DNA of 9,222 nt from an uncultured Ignavibacteriota bacterium. GTDB lineage: Bacteria; Bacteroidota; Ignavibacteria; Tepidaquicellales; Tepidaquicellaceae. Positions 1 to 7,198 of the stretch are shown piece after piece. Location: the NCBI GenBank assembly GCA_903901375.1, contig CAIUQV010000286.1, positions 1-9,222 of the forward strand. The letters run 5' to 3'. How positions within the stretch are numbered: the first letter of the stretch is position 1; each line of letters opens with the position of its first letter. A program made the translations under genes and the position numbers. A model generated the notes under the pieces. The model ran no database searches and was not told where the DNA came from. It saw only the letters and a list, made by a program, of their open reading frames with translations.

Positions 1-1133
1 ACATCCTTGTTTAGTGCATAATCAAACAACTGATACATCAGCGATGTTATTACGTTGTTCTGATCGTTGTTTGTCAGTATCACCAGTCCGAATTTTCTGT
101 CGGGAAGAAATGCTGTCCTCGATAACATCCCGTCATATCCTCCGGAATGCTCTATATAAAGTTCGTTTTTATAATCACCGATTCCCCAGCCCAGTCCGTA
201 TGTGTTAAAATGTCTGTTAGTCGGTCTGTCCATTCCGTGTGACGGCGAAGGTATTATGTTATACGGCGTATGTGTGTTCAGTATCACTTTCTTCGGAAAA
301 CTCGTTTCCATAGAAAACTCACCCATCTTAATCTGCATTGTAACCCAGTTTGCCATATCGCTTACTGACGAAATCATCGCACCGGCAGGAGCAAGGTTAT
401 CCACATTCCTCCACGGAATTGTTACCATCTTATAATCATAGTTTACAGTGTGTGGCGTCGCAACATTATCCATTCCGCTCAGCTGTGTCAAACTCGTAAG
501 TGTTCGGTTCATATTCAGTTTGTTCAGAATATTTTCCCTGACGTATGCACCCCATTCTTTTCCTGTAACTCTTTTGATTATTTCTCCTGCAATCACGTAT
601 CCCGAATTAAAATATCCGTATCCGCTTCTGAACCCGTATACAGGCTTAACGTACTGCAGCTTTTCTATCAGTTCCATTGCAGTGAAGTTTGTACCCCACG
701 TTATAAAATCTCCCTGAAACGTTCCAAGCCCCACTCTGTGTGTCAGCACATCTTTTATCGTTAGCAGTTCAGTCGTATTAGCATCATAGAATTTAATCTC
801 CGGAATATACTTGCTCACTTTATCGTTCAGGTTTAGCAATCCCTCATTCTCAAGCATCGCAATCGAAAGTCCCGTAAACGCCTTGCTGTTAGAAGCTACT
901 GCAAACAATGTATTCTCATCCACTTTTTCAGGTTTGCCAAGTTCTCTTACTCCGTAACCTTTCATATAAGTAACTTTTCCGTTTTCAATAACAGCTAATG
1001 ACATTCCCGGAATTTTCCATCTCAGCATTGCCTCTTCAACATATTTATCTACATTCTTCCCCTGTAAAGTAATCTGTGCAAAAATCTGTAAAGGAATAAA
1101 TACTAATAATGCTATAAATATTGATTTTTTCAT
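1..1133 (-). CDS. Exported serine beta-lactamase-like / penicillin-binding hydrolase (PF00144 family), 3' end missing
   Basis: This minus-strand reading frame starts at the ATG complementary to 1131-1133 and stays open for 377 codons to the window edge, so the C-terminus is missing. Residues 1-19 form a Sec signal peptide (Lys-Lys, hydrophobic core, cleavage near FA|Q), so the product is periplasmic or exported. The active-site motifs of the class C beta-lactamase/DD-peptidase fold are present: S81-N-S-K84 (SxxK, nucleophile and base), Y174-F-N176 (YxN) and H329-S-G331 in place of KTG. The HSGGYDG form of the third motif is common in esterase/peptidase-like members. The family includes AmpC, D-Ala-D-Ala carboxypeptidases, D-aminopeptidases and esterases, so the substrate cannot be told from sequence and antibiotic resistance should not be assumed. 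Members often carry an extra C-terminal domain, which would lie outside the window. The gene is divergent from the EF-G-like gene and has no visible SD. Confidence 0.93.
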   Translation of the reverse strand, partial: MKKSIFIALLVFIPLQIFAQITLQGKNVDKYVEEAMLRWKIPGMSLAVIENGKVTYMKGYGVRELGKPEKVDENTLFAVASNSKAFTGLSIAMLENEGLLNLNDKVSKYIPEIKFYDANTTELLTIKDVLTHRVGLGTFQGDFITWGTNFTAMELIEKLQYVKPVYGFRSGYGYFNSGYVIAGEIIKRVTGKEWGAYVRENILNKLNMNRTLTSLTQLSGMDNVATPHTVNYDYKMVTIPWRNVDNLAPAGAMISSVSDMANWVTMQIKMGEFSMETSFPKKVILNTHTPYNIIPSPSHGMDRPTNRHFNTYGLGWGIGDYKNELYIEHSGGYDGMLSRTAFLPDRKFGLVILTNNDQNNVITSLMYQLFDYALNKD

Positions 1134-1151
1134 CTTTTTTGAGTGTTTATA

Positions 1152-1182
1152 CAAATTTACGAATAACGAATGATATTAAAAA
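1152..1182 (-). promoter_or_regulatory. Candidate Bacteroidota-type promoter for the beta-lactamase-like gene
   Basis: On the minus strand, TAAATTTG (complement of 1152-1159) matches the Bacteroidota -7 consensus TAnnTTTG exactly. A run of T (complement of 1178-1182) lies about 19 nt upstream, where a TTTG -33 element is expected, so that box is imperfect. The predicted leader is short and precedes the start at 1133. Assignment is by consensus and position only. Confidence 0.5.
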
Positions 1183-1269
1183 GAGGCTTTAATATCAATA
1201 TTGCAATTATTATTTTATCTGTTTATATCTTTTTAAGAAATTTTAAATAACTTTAAAAAATAAGCAAGC

Positions 1270-1275
1270 AAGGAG
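1270..1275 (+). promoter_or_regulatory. Shine-Dalgarno sequence of the EF-G-like gene
   Basis: AAGGAG lies 9 nt before the ATG at 1285. It is the only strong SD in this window; the other genes start without one, as is common in Bacteroidota-like genomes. It fixes the EF-G-like start and suggests efficient translation. Confidence 0.7.
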
Positions 1276-1284
1276 CTAAGTCTT

Positions 1285-3396
1285 ATGCCTGATTATAAAT
1301 CGGAACAAATTAGAAATATCACTATCATCGGTCACGGCGGATGCGGTAAGACCATTTTAGCAGAAGGTATTTTACACTCGGCAGGTGTTACAAACAGATT
1401 CGGAAAAATTGAAGAAGGAAACACCGTTAGCGATTACCATAAAGATGAGATTGAAAAACAGATGTCTATCAATTCCTCCCTTTTAAACTGTTACTGGAAA
1501 AATTCTAAAGATGAAAAGATTAAGTTTAACATTATCGACACTCCGGGATTTATGGATTTTGTCGGTGAGGTTAAATCATCTTTAAGGGTTACTGAAACAG
1601 CTCTGATGGTAGTTGATTCTTTCAAAGGAGTTGAAGTCGGAACAGAAGCTTGCTTTAAACATACTAAAGAATACAACAATAATATAGCTTTTGTCATTAA
1701 TAAACTCGATACTGAAAACGCAACATTCGAAGCAACCGTTGACCAGCTCGTTGAGAGTTTCGGTTCGCAGGTAGCCGTCGCAATGTTCCCAGTAAATCAC
1801 GGAATTGGTTTTAATTCTGTAGTCGATGTTATTAAAATGAAGATGTATAAATTTACTACAGACGGGAAAGGTGACTATACTACAGAAGATATTCCTGCTA
1901 ACCTGAAAGACCAGGCAGACGAATACCATCAGAAACTCGTCGAAGCAGTAGCATCTGAAGACGATGCACTTATGGAAAAGTTCTTCGATACAGGTTCTTT
2001 ATCAGAGGAAGAAATCGCATCGGGTCTCAGACTCGGTATGAAGGAAAGAAAACTCTTCCCGGTCTTCTGTATCTCTGCCTCAACAAATGTTGGTATAAAA
2101 CCTTTAATGGATTTTATTGCTGAATATACTGAATCGCCTGTCGACAGACATCCTGAAAAAGGTCACAGACCGCATAGCGAAGAAGTAGTTGAAGTAAAAC
2201 CTGACGTAAACGGAAACCCTGTTCTGTTTATCTTTAAAACAATTTCCGAAAAGAATATTGGTGAACTTTCTTTCTTCAGAGTTTATTCCGGAAAAGTAAA
2301 CCCGGGTATGGACTTAATAAACGAAGCTACAGGAAAAGCCGAACGTCTTGCACAGACATACACAATGAACGGTAAAGACAGAAAGGAAATTCCTGAAGTT
2401 ATTACCGGCGATTTTGCTGGCGTAGTAAAGTTAAAAGATTCTCACACTAATAATACACTCTGTTCAAAATCGTACCCAGTAGTTCTTGAGCCGATTAAAT
2501 TCCCGCTCCCGAATATGTCGCTTGCTATCGCATCCGCCAGAAAAGGTGAGGAAGATAAACTCGGTACTGCTCTTCACTCTTTCCACGAAGAAGACCCGAC
2601 ATTCATTATGAATTACGACCCTGAAATCAGTCAGACTATTATTCACGGTCAGGGAGAAATTCACATTAACACAATCATCAGCCGTATGAAAAATAAATAC
2701 GGACTCGAAGTTATTCTTTCAGAACCAAAGATTCCTTATAAGGAAACTATCAGAAAGAAAGCAACAGATATCGAATACAGACACAAGAAACAAACAGGCG
2801 GTAAAGGTCAGTTCGGTCACGTCGTTATAAACGTCGAACCTAAACCACGCGGTGAAGGTTTTGAATTCGTTGATGCTATCGTTGGCGGTGTCATTCCTGG
2901 AAGGTTCATCCCCGCAGTTGAAAAAGGTATCATCGAAACTATGCAGTCTGGCGTTTTAATCGGTTGTAAGGTTATCGACGTTAAGGTTACTCTGCATTTC
3001 GGTTCTTATCATAACGTTGACTCAGACGAACTTTCATTCAAGCTTGCAGCTTCACAGGCATTCCGTAAAGGTTTTAAGGATGCAAACCCTGTAATCCTCG
3101 AACCTGTTTACGAAGTTGAAATATTCTTCCCTGAAGAGTTTATGGGTGCCGTCTCAGGCGACGTATCCTCACGCAGAGGTAAGATTCTTGGTATGGAATC
3201 CGAAGGAAGACTTCAGGTTATCAAGTGTCATATTCCTCTTTCCGAAATGAGCGGATATTCTTCTAAACTCCGTTCCTTCACTCAGGGTCGCGGAACTTAC
3301 ACAAGAAAGTTCTCGCACTACGAGGACGTTCCAAAAGAAGTCGAAACAAAAATCATTGCCGACTACGAAAAGAAGAAGGCAGAAGAACAGAAATAA
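1285..3396 (+). CDS. fusA: Elongation factor G-like translational GTPase (EF-G paralogue)
   Basis: This 703-residue protein has the full five-domain EF-G layout. The GTPase domain (about 1-295) shows the P-loop G16-HGGCGK-T23, switch II D85-TPGFMD-F92 and the G4 motif N139-KLD. Domains II and III follow. Domain IV (about 480-605) has a GGKGQFGH segment at 505-512 and a GSYHNVDS loop whose His576 aligns with the translocation-critical tip histidine of EF-G. Domain V contains SRRGKILGME and LSEMSGYSSKLRS. It differs from housekeeping EF-G at diagnostic places: GHGGCGKT replaces AHIDAGKT, the switch I RGITI segment reads KQMSI (Thr to Ser61), and the catalytic switch II His is Phe89. These changes mark the EF-G-like (EF-G2) subfamily rather than the str-operon gene, and no rpsL, rpsG or tuf lies nearby. 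It is cytosolic and ribosome-associated; its exact role (translocation, recycling or regulation) is unknown. The family call is very secure, but the symbol is only the generic family name. Confidence 0.95.
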   Translation: MPDYKSEQIRNITIIGHGGCGKTILAEGILHSAGVTNRFGKIEEGNTVSDYHKDEIEKQMSINSSLLNCYWKNSKDEKIKFNIIDTPGFMDFVGEVKSSLRVTETALMVVDSFKGVEVGTEACFKHTKEYNNNIAFVINKLDTENATFEATVDQLVESFGSQVAVAMFPVNHGIGFNSVVDVIKMKMYKFTTDGKGDYTTEDIPANLKDQADEYHQKLVEAVASEDDALMEKFFDTGSLSEEEIASGLRLGMKERKLFPVFCISASTNVGIKPLMDFIAEYTESPVDRHPEKGHRPHSEEVVEVKPDVNGNPVLFIFKTISEKNIGELSFFRVYSGKVNPGMDLINEATGKAERLAQTYTMNGKDRKEIPEVITGDFAGVVKLKDSHTNNTLCSKSYPVVLEPIKFPLPNMSLAIASARKGEEDKLGTALHSFHEEDPTFIMNYDPEISQTIIHGQGEIHINTIISRMKNKYGLEVILSEPKIPYKETIRKKATDIEYRHKKQTGGKGQFGHVVINVEPKPRGEGFEFVDAIVGGVIPGRFIPAVEKGIIETMQSGVLIGCKVIDVKVTLHFGSYHNVDSDELSFKLAASQAFRKGFKDANPVILEPVYEVEIFFPEEFMGAVSGDVSSRRGKILGMESEGRLQVIKCHIPLSEMSGYSSKLRSFTQGRGTYTRKFSHYEDVPKEVETKIIADYEKKKAEEQK

Positions 3397-3425
3397 TATA
3401 TTAATAAGTAAGAAATACATAAGGG

Positions 3426-3450
3426 GGGCTGAAGTAATTCAGCCCTTTTT
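3426..3450 (+). terminator. Rho-independent terminator after the EF-G-like gene
   Basis: An 8-bp perfect stem (GGGCTGAA at 3426-3433, TTCAGCCC at 3438-3445) with a 4-nt loop is followed by five T residues. It sits 30 nt after the stop at 3396 and separates this gene from the ChaN-like unit. The same stem recurs at 9113-9132. Confidence 0.9.
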
Positions 3451-3529
3451 CGTTTGTATTTTTCGATAAGTTATATTGTATATAATTTCGATTAATGTTA
3501 TTTTTAATGTTTTAAAATTGAATTTTGGA

Positions 3530-4456
3530 ATGAGCATAAGCAAAACACTTTTTATCTGTGTATTTTTTGTATTCAGTGTGCACTCTTTCGCACAGGTAAC
3601 TGAAAAGAACTATAAAATTTACTCCGTTAAGGATGCTAAAGAGGTCACACTTTCGCAGATTGCTGATGATATGAATGATTGCGATGTACTTTTCTATGGT
3701 GAAGAGCACAACGATTCCGTTACGCATTTCCTTGAGTATAAAATGCTCGAAGAATTGTACTTTAAATATAATAGCAGTGTTACGCTTTCTATGGAAATGT
3801 TTGAAAGGGATGTCCAGACTGTTATGAATGAATACCTTAAGGACTTTGTACGCGAGAAGAATTTCAAAAAGGATGCACGTGTCTGGGGTAATTACAAAGA
3901 CTACAGACCAATGGTTGAATTTGCGAAGTCGAGTAAACTCGATGTTGTTTGCGCAAATGCACCAGGACGTTACACAAGTCTTGCCAGCAGGAAAGGCCAG
4001 TCTGCTTTAATGCAGTTACCCGAAGATTCCAAAAAGTTTTTTGCACCGCTTCCTTATGACACTGCGAGCGGAAAGTACTACGAGAAACTTATGGAAACTG
4101 CTCACGATACTTCTTCATCAAAAGATACTTCTAAGATCAAGGCTCCACCTATGCCGCCGGGTTACAGTTTTATTATGGGACAGTCTCTTTGGGATGCTAC
4201 TATGGCATATTCAATATCAGAGTACCTTGCAAAGAATCCAGGTCAGAAAATATTCCAGGTAAACGGACGTTTTCATAGCGATGAAAGATTTGCTGTTGTC
4301 GAACAGCTTAAAAAGTACAGCCCTGAAGCAAAAGTACTTGTTATATCTTCAGGCTCTGATGATACTTTCCCAAAGATTGACTGGGATAAGTTCAAACATC
4401 TTGGCGATTACATTATTATTACAGACCCAAAAGTCCCTAAATCGTATGACAATTAG
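3530..4456 (+). CDS. ChaN-like (haem-binding/Tiki-superfamily) exported protein
   Basis: The frame opens at 3476, but the ATG at 3530 is preferred because it puts a clean signal peptide at the N-terminus (residues 1-21, cleaved near FA|Q), giving 308 residues. There is no lipobox cysteine, unlike the ChaN lipoprotein of Campylobacter. Hallmarks of the Cofac_haem_bdg family (PF04187) appear in order: VLFYGEEH with E58 and H60, LSMEMFERD around E89-F91, Q218-SLWDATMA, and near the C-terminus NGRFH with H249. The Glu and His residues match positions conserved in the EreA/ChaN/TIKI-like fold. ChaN has been linked to haem binding and iron uptake, and relatives include metal-dependent hydrolases, so the molecular function is open. 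A Ser/Thr/Pro-rich stretch (about 190-210) precedes the QSLWD motif. The stop overlaps the start of the downstream dimethylargininase gene, implying co-transcription. No clear promoter consensus was found in 3451-3529. Confidence 0.85.
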   Translation: MSISKTLFICVFFVFSVHSFAQVTEKNYKIYSVKDAKEVTLSQIADDMNDCDVLFYGEEHNDSVTHFLEYKMLEELYFKYNSSVTLSMEMFERDVQTVMNEYLKDFVREKNFKKDARVWGNYKDYRPMVEFAKSSKLDVVCANAPGRYTSLASRKGQSALMQLPEDSKKFFAPLPYDTASGKYYEKLMETAHDTSSSKDTSKIKAPPMPPGYSFIMGQSLWDATMAYSISEYLAKNPGQKIFQVNGRFHSDERFAVVEQLKKYSPEAKVLVISSGSDDTFPKIDWDKFKHLGDYIIITDPKVPKSYDN

Positions 4457-5228
4457 TTTGGAAAGAAAATTCACGAATGCTATAGTCAGAAAACCGTGTC
4501 CCGATATGGTTAACGGAATTACTTCTGCAAATTTAGGTAAGCCCGATTATTCAAAAGCTCTCGAACAGCATTTGCAATACATCAGTGCTCTGAAAGAGTG
4601 CGGGTTGAATGTTACTGTTCTTGAATCTCTAAACGACTTCCCGGATTCTACTTTTATCGAGGATGCTGCTCTCTGTACATCAAAGTTTGCAGTTATCACT
4701 AATCCCGGTGCACCTGAGAGAAACGGAGAAAAGATTTTCATGCATGAAGTGCTGAAGGAATTTTTCAGTAACATAGAAGAAATATATTCTCCCGGTACTC
4801 TCGATGCAGGCGATGTGATGATGGCAGGAAACTATTTTTACATCGGTATATCAGAAAGAACAAATCACGAAGGCGCAGAACAACTCATAAACATACTCCG
4901 GAAGTATGGAATGGATGGTACAAAAGTGCCTTTGAACACAATGCTGCATCTTAAAACAGGTCTGTCTTATCTGGAGAATAATAACTTACTTGTCAGCGGT
5001 GAATTTATAAATAATCCTGTGTTTTCAGAGTTTTCCCATATCACAGTCGAAGAAAATGAAGCTTATGCTGCAAATTCTCTTTGGGTTAACGGTTATGTTA
5101 TCGTCCCGGAAGGATTTCCTAAAACTAAATTACTTATTGAAAATGCTGGATATCAAACCATTACTATTAATGTCTCGGAGTTTCAAAAACTCGACGGCGG
5201 ACTAAGCTGCCTTTCATTAAGGTTCTAA
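4446..5228 (+). CDS. N(G),N(G)-dimethylarginine dimethylaminohydrolase (dimethylargininase)
   Basis: DDAH-type enzymes hydrolyse asymmetric dimethylarginine or monomethylarginine to citrulline plus an amine. The frame is open from 4281, but the first 55 codons run inside the ChaN-like gene and resemble nothing. The ATG at 4446 gives a 260-residue protein beginning where the family begins (LERKFTNAIVRKP). Family features are FPDSTFIEDAAL (65-76, substrate-binding acids), GTLDAGDV (117-124, with D120 the likely triad acid), YFYIGISERTNHEGAE (130-145, very like vertebrate DDAH), H168 in MLHLKTGLSYL and the nucleophile C255 in DGGLSCLSLRF at the extreme C-terminus. The His-Asp-Cys triad is therefore complete and the enzyme should be active; no signal peptide is seen, so it is cytosolic. 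Other guanidine-modifying members of the fold (arginine deiminase, amidinotransferase) are less likely because of length and the DDAH-specific motifs. Its start overlaps the upstream stop by 11 bp, so translational coupling is likely. Confidence 0.92.
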   Translation: MTISLERKFTNAIVRKPCPDMVNGITSANLGKPDYSKALEQHLQYISALKECGLNVTVLESLNDFPDSTFIEDAALCTSKFAVITNPGAPERNGEKIFMHEVLKEFFSNIEEIYSPGTLDAGDVMMAGNYFYIGISERTNHEGAEQLINILRKYGMDGTKVPLNTMLHLKTGLSYLENNNLLVSGEFINNPVFSEFSHITVEENEAYAANSLWVNGYVIVPEGFPKTKLLIENAGYQTITINVSEFQKLDGGLSCLSLRF

Positions 5229-5303
5229 ATAAATAAAGATATATTTTCTTATTTTCTGTTATAGCAATATCATACGATCTTTCTAAATTCAATTGTTTCA
5301 ATT

Positions 5304-5328
5304 TGAGAAAATAAGTCTCATTTTGAGA
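5304..5328. promoter_or_regulatory. TGAGA/TCTCA inverted repeats, possible activator-binding site
   Basis: Three half-sites occur in 25 bp: TGAGA (5304-5308), TCTCA (5316-5320) and TGAGA (5324-5328). The last two form a palindrome with a 3-nt centre, and the two TGAGA copies are 20 bp apart, about two helical turns. They lie about 89-113 bp upstream of the start predicted for the sigma-54 promoter, where enhancer-binding activators usually bind. The function is inferred from position and symmetry. Confidence 0.35.
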
Positions 5329-5389
5329 ATCGAACAGATTTTCCCTAAACACAATTCACTTTTTAACAAACAGAATTAACGTTTTCCTT

Positions 5390-5406
5390 TTGGCATAAAT
5401 CTTGCT
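5390..5406 (+). promoter_or_regulatory. Sigma-54 (-24/-12) promoter of the Omp28-like gene
   Basis: TTGGCATAAATCTTGCT matches the sigma-54 consensus YTGGCAYRNNNNTTGCW at every position. GG (5392-5393) and GC (5404-5405) are exactly 12 bp apart, as required. The predicted start is near 5417, giving a leader of about 19 nt before the ATG at 5436. An overlapping sigma-70-like alternative exists: TTGGCA (5390-5395), a 16-nt gap, then TATAAT (5412-5417). Sequence alone cannot say which is used. Confidence 0.65.
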
Positions 5407-5435
5407 TATTCTATAATGAACTTAATAACTGCGTT

Positions 5436-6512
5436 ATGAAAAAACTATTTGTTTTACTCGTATTTTTATCATTAATTGCTATTAACTTAAACGCTTCTCC
5501 AAGAAGAGTTTTAATTGAATTCACTACTTCAAATACTTGCCAGTATTGCGGATGCATGGATTCTCTATTGCGTGTTTCTACATTAATTCAATATCCACAG
5601 ACGATTATACTCGCAATGCACGGAACTATCAGAAATCCTGCAGACCCTTATGCAAATTACTTTGGATGGCAAATCAAAGATTCATTGATTGGTGCCGAAC
5701 TCGGTTTCAGTGCACCTATGTCTTTTGTTGACAGAAGTTTCTGGCATTATACCGATTATGTCCATTACAGGGATTCTGTCGCATACAGGTATAATAATTT
5801 CGGTGTTTCTCCGGTTGAGCTTACGGTTATTTCCAAATCGTACAACCCCGCTACCCGTATGTTTACTGTTACGATTAATGCAAAGGCAGAGCAGACTCTC
5901 TCTGGAGAGTACAGAATTAATTTTGTCTATTGTGAAAACAACCTTATCTCATATCAGACAGAAGGACCATGCAATGCAATGAATATGAATTTTGAACACG
6001 ACTGGGTAATACGAAGTATGGCAAACGGCTATGATGGTGAACCTCTGATAAATGGTACCTGGAATCAGAATCAGGTAATAACAAAAACATTCACTTATCC
6101 CCTCGATTCAAACTGGGTTCCTGCAAATTGCGAATTTGTAACTTACGTTTATAAAAGGGAAAGCTTGTTGAGAAATTCTGTAATTCAACAGGCAACTAAA
6201 GGTAATATCACGGGTTCTATTGGAATAAATCCCACAGGCAAAAAAATTGAGAGTTATGCATTATGGCAGAATTATCCTAATCCTTTTAACCCGAGTACTA
6301 ACATAAAATTTTCTATTCCGAAGAATGAAGTTGTAAAGGTATCGCTATATAATTCATTAGGAAAAGAAGTTGCAGTTATGCAAAACGGATATCTGGCTGC
6401 AGGAATTTACAATATTGAATTTGATTTCGGAGGATTTTCCAGTGGAATTTATTACTATAAAATGCAGACCTCGCAATATACAGAAACAAAGAAAATGTTG
6501 ATGATTAAATAA
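5436..6512 (+). CDS. Omp28-like thioredoxin-fold protein with T9SS sorting domain
   Basis: The 358-residue product has three parts. Residues 1-20 form a Sec signal peptide. The mature N-terminus (22-42) reads RRVLIEFTTSNTC and continues to C35-QYC38 and C40, a redox-type CxxC placed as in Omp28-related proteins (PF11551), which begin with a VLLEEFTG...CGNCP-type thioredoxin segment. The middle region contains FEHDWVIRSMANG, resembling the family's conserved H..VR block. The C-terminus (274-358) is a type A T9SS sorting domain: YALWQNYPNPFNPST, SLYNSLGKEVAV and GIYYYKMQ, ending in KKMLMIK. The protein should cross the inner membrane by Sec and the outer membrane by the type IX system, ending anchored on the surface or released. 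Whether the CxxC works as an oxidoreductase is unknown. It is monocistronic, preceded by a sigma-54-type promoter and followed by a terminator. The start at 5436 has no SD but directly precedes the signal peptide. Confidence 0.88.
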   Translation: MKKLFVLLVFLSLIAINLNASPRRVLIEFTTSNTCQYCGCMDSLLRVSTLIQYPQTIILAMHGTIRNPADPYANYFGWQIKDSLIGAELGFSAPMSFVDRSFWHYTDYVHYRDSVAYRYNNFGVSPVELTVISKSYNPATRMFTVTINAKAEQTLSGEYRINFVYCENNLISYQTEGPCNAMNMNFEHDWVIRSMANGYDGEPLINGTWNQNQVITKTFTYPLDSNWVPANCEFVTYVYKRESLLRNSVIQQATKGNITGSIGINPTGKKIESYALWQNYPNPFNPSTNIKFSIPKNEVVKVSLYNSLGKEVAVMQNGYLAAGIYNIEFDFGGFSSGIYYYKMQTSQYTETKKMLMIK

Positions 6513-6568
6513 ATCAACTTATATAACAATATATGGTTTTTGAATGCACACGTCAATTAACTTAAATT

Positions 6569-6600
6569 GGCAGGATAACTGAAGTTTCCTGCCTTTTTTT
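6569..6600 (+). terminator. Rho-independent terminator after the Omp28-like gene
   Basis: GGCAGGA (6569-6575) pairs with TCCTGCC (6587-6593). The stem extends through AAC/GTT (6577-6579 with 6584-6586) past one bulged base to a TGAA loop. Seven T residues follow at 6594-6600. Confidence 0.88.
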
Positions 6601-6622
6601 AACAACAAAAATACAGGAAGAC

Positions 6623-6653
6623 TTTTAAGTGAAATAGATTATTTGTACTTTTG
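6623..6653 (+). promoter_or_regulatory. Candidate Bacteroidota-type promoter of the three-gene operon
   Basis: TACTTTTG (6646-6653) matches the -7 consensus TAnnTTTG exactly, and TTTT (6623-6626) lies 19 nt upstream as an imperfect -33 box. The predicted leader before the ATG at 6671 is only about 10-13 nt. The -7 box lies inside a 16-bp palindrome. Confidence 0.5.
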
Positions 6654-6658
6654 TACAA
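6643..6658. repeat. Palindrome over the -7 box (possible operator)
   Basis: TTGTAC and GTACAA form perfect 6-bp arms around a TTTT centre. The element covers the predicted -7 box and ends 12 nt before the ATG at 6671. Its position suits a repressor site, but short palindromes also arise by chance in AT-rich DNA. Confidence 0.3.
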
Positions 6659-6670
6659 CTTTTTATCGCT

Positions 6671-7171
6671 ATGAAAAAATTAACAACACTTATTCTATTT
6701 TTGCTTCTTATGTACACTTCTGCTTATTCTCAAAATAAGATTAAGGATGGATTGTACCTTATTAATTATATCGATACTGTTAGAGTTTCGGAAATTCAAC
6801 TCAAAGATAATGAAACTATAGTCTATTTCAGTTCGATGTTTGAAGAATTTAATTCAGATAAAGATTCAAGAATTGTTATAGATAAAACTCAGTACGTGCC
6901 TCTCGAACTTGAAACAATGCCTGTAACAGAACAGCAGACTGAAGATAAGAAGAAACTTCTTCTGTCGTTGACAAAAGATGCTTCGGAACGACTGGAATCC
7001 TTCACAAAAGAACATCTGATGAAAATGGTAGCACTAGTAGTTGGCGGGGATGCTTTGACAGTTCATAAAATCAAGGCGGCAATAACAGGGGGACTGCTCC
7101 AGATAACAAGGTGTAACGATAATGCATGTGAAGTCCTGTTTGTTAAGCTAAAAGATAATGTCGTTAAATAG
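6671..7171 (+). CDS. Exported protein with a SecD P1-head-like domain
   Basis: The product is 166 residues. Residues 1-20 form a signal peptide (MKKLTTLILF, then a Leu-rich core and SAYS|Q), without a lipobox. The mature part has a beta-rich segment (24-80) and then a region (96-148) closely resembling the P1 head subdomain of SecD/SecDF: LLLSLTKDASERLESFTKEH, then VALVVGGDALTVHKIKAAI and TGGLLQIT. The 'V.L.LT..A...L...T' helix, the 'AiVvdg..l' strand and the 'I.gG..qIt' end are the hallmarks. No membrane helices follow, so it is a free periplasmic domain and not a translocase subunit. In SecDF the head is thought to contact emerging or preprotein substrates; a chaperone-like or binding role here is speculation. 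Two cysteines (148 and 153) lie near the C-terminus. It is first in an operon, with 27 nt to the next gene. The full-length function is unknown. Confidence 0.75.
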   Translation: MKKLTTLILFLLLMYTSAYSQNKIKDGLYLINYIDTVRVSEIQLKDNETIVYFSSMFEEFNSDKDSRIVIDKTQYVPLELETMPVTEQQTEDKKKLLLSLTKDASERLESFTKEHLMKMVALVVGGDALTVHKIKAAITGGLLQITRCNDNACEVLFVKLKDNVVK

Positions 7172-7198
7172 TAAATTAAACGGTTCAATCAAAACACT

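Noticed and set aside
202..764. Overlapping plus-strand ORFs antisense to the beta-lactamase-like gene
   Set aside because: They lack recognisable features, while the minus strand encodes a continuous protein with all active-site motifs.
3476..3529. Upstream ATG giving the ChaN-like protein 18 more residues
   Set aside because: The extra residues would precede and spoil an otherwise standard signal peptide that starts at 3530.
4281..4445. In-frame 55-codon N-terminal extension of the dimethylargininase reading frame
   Set aside because: It lies wholly inside the ChaN-like gene in another frame and resembles no domain; family homology begins just after the ATG at 4446.
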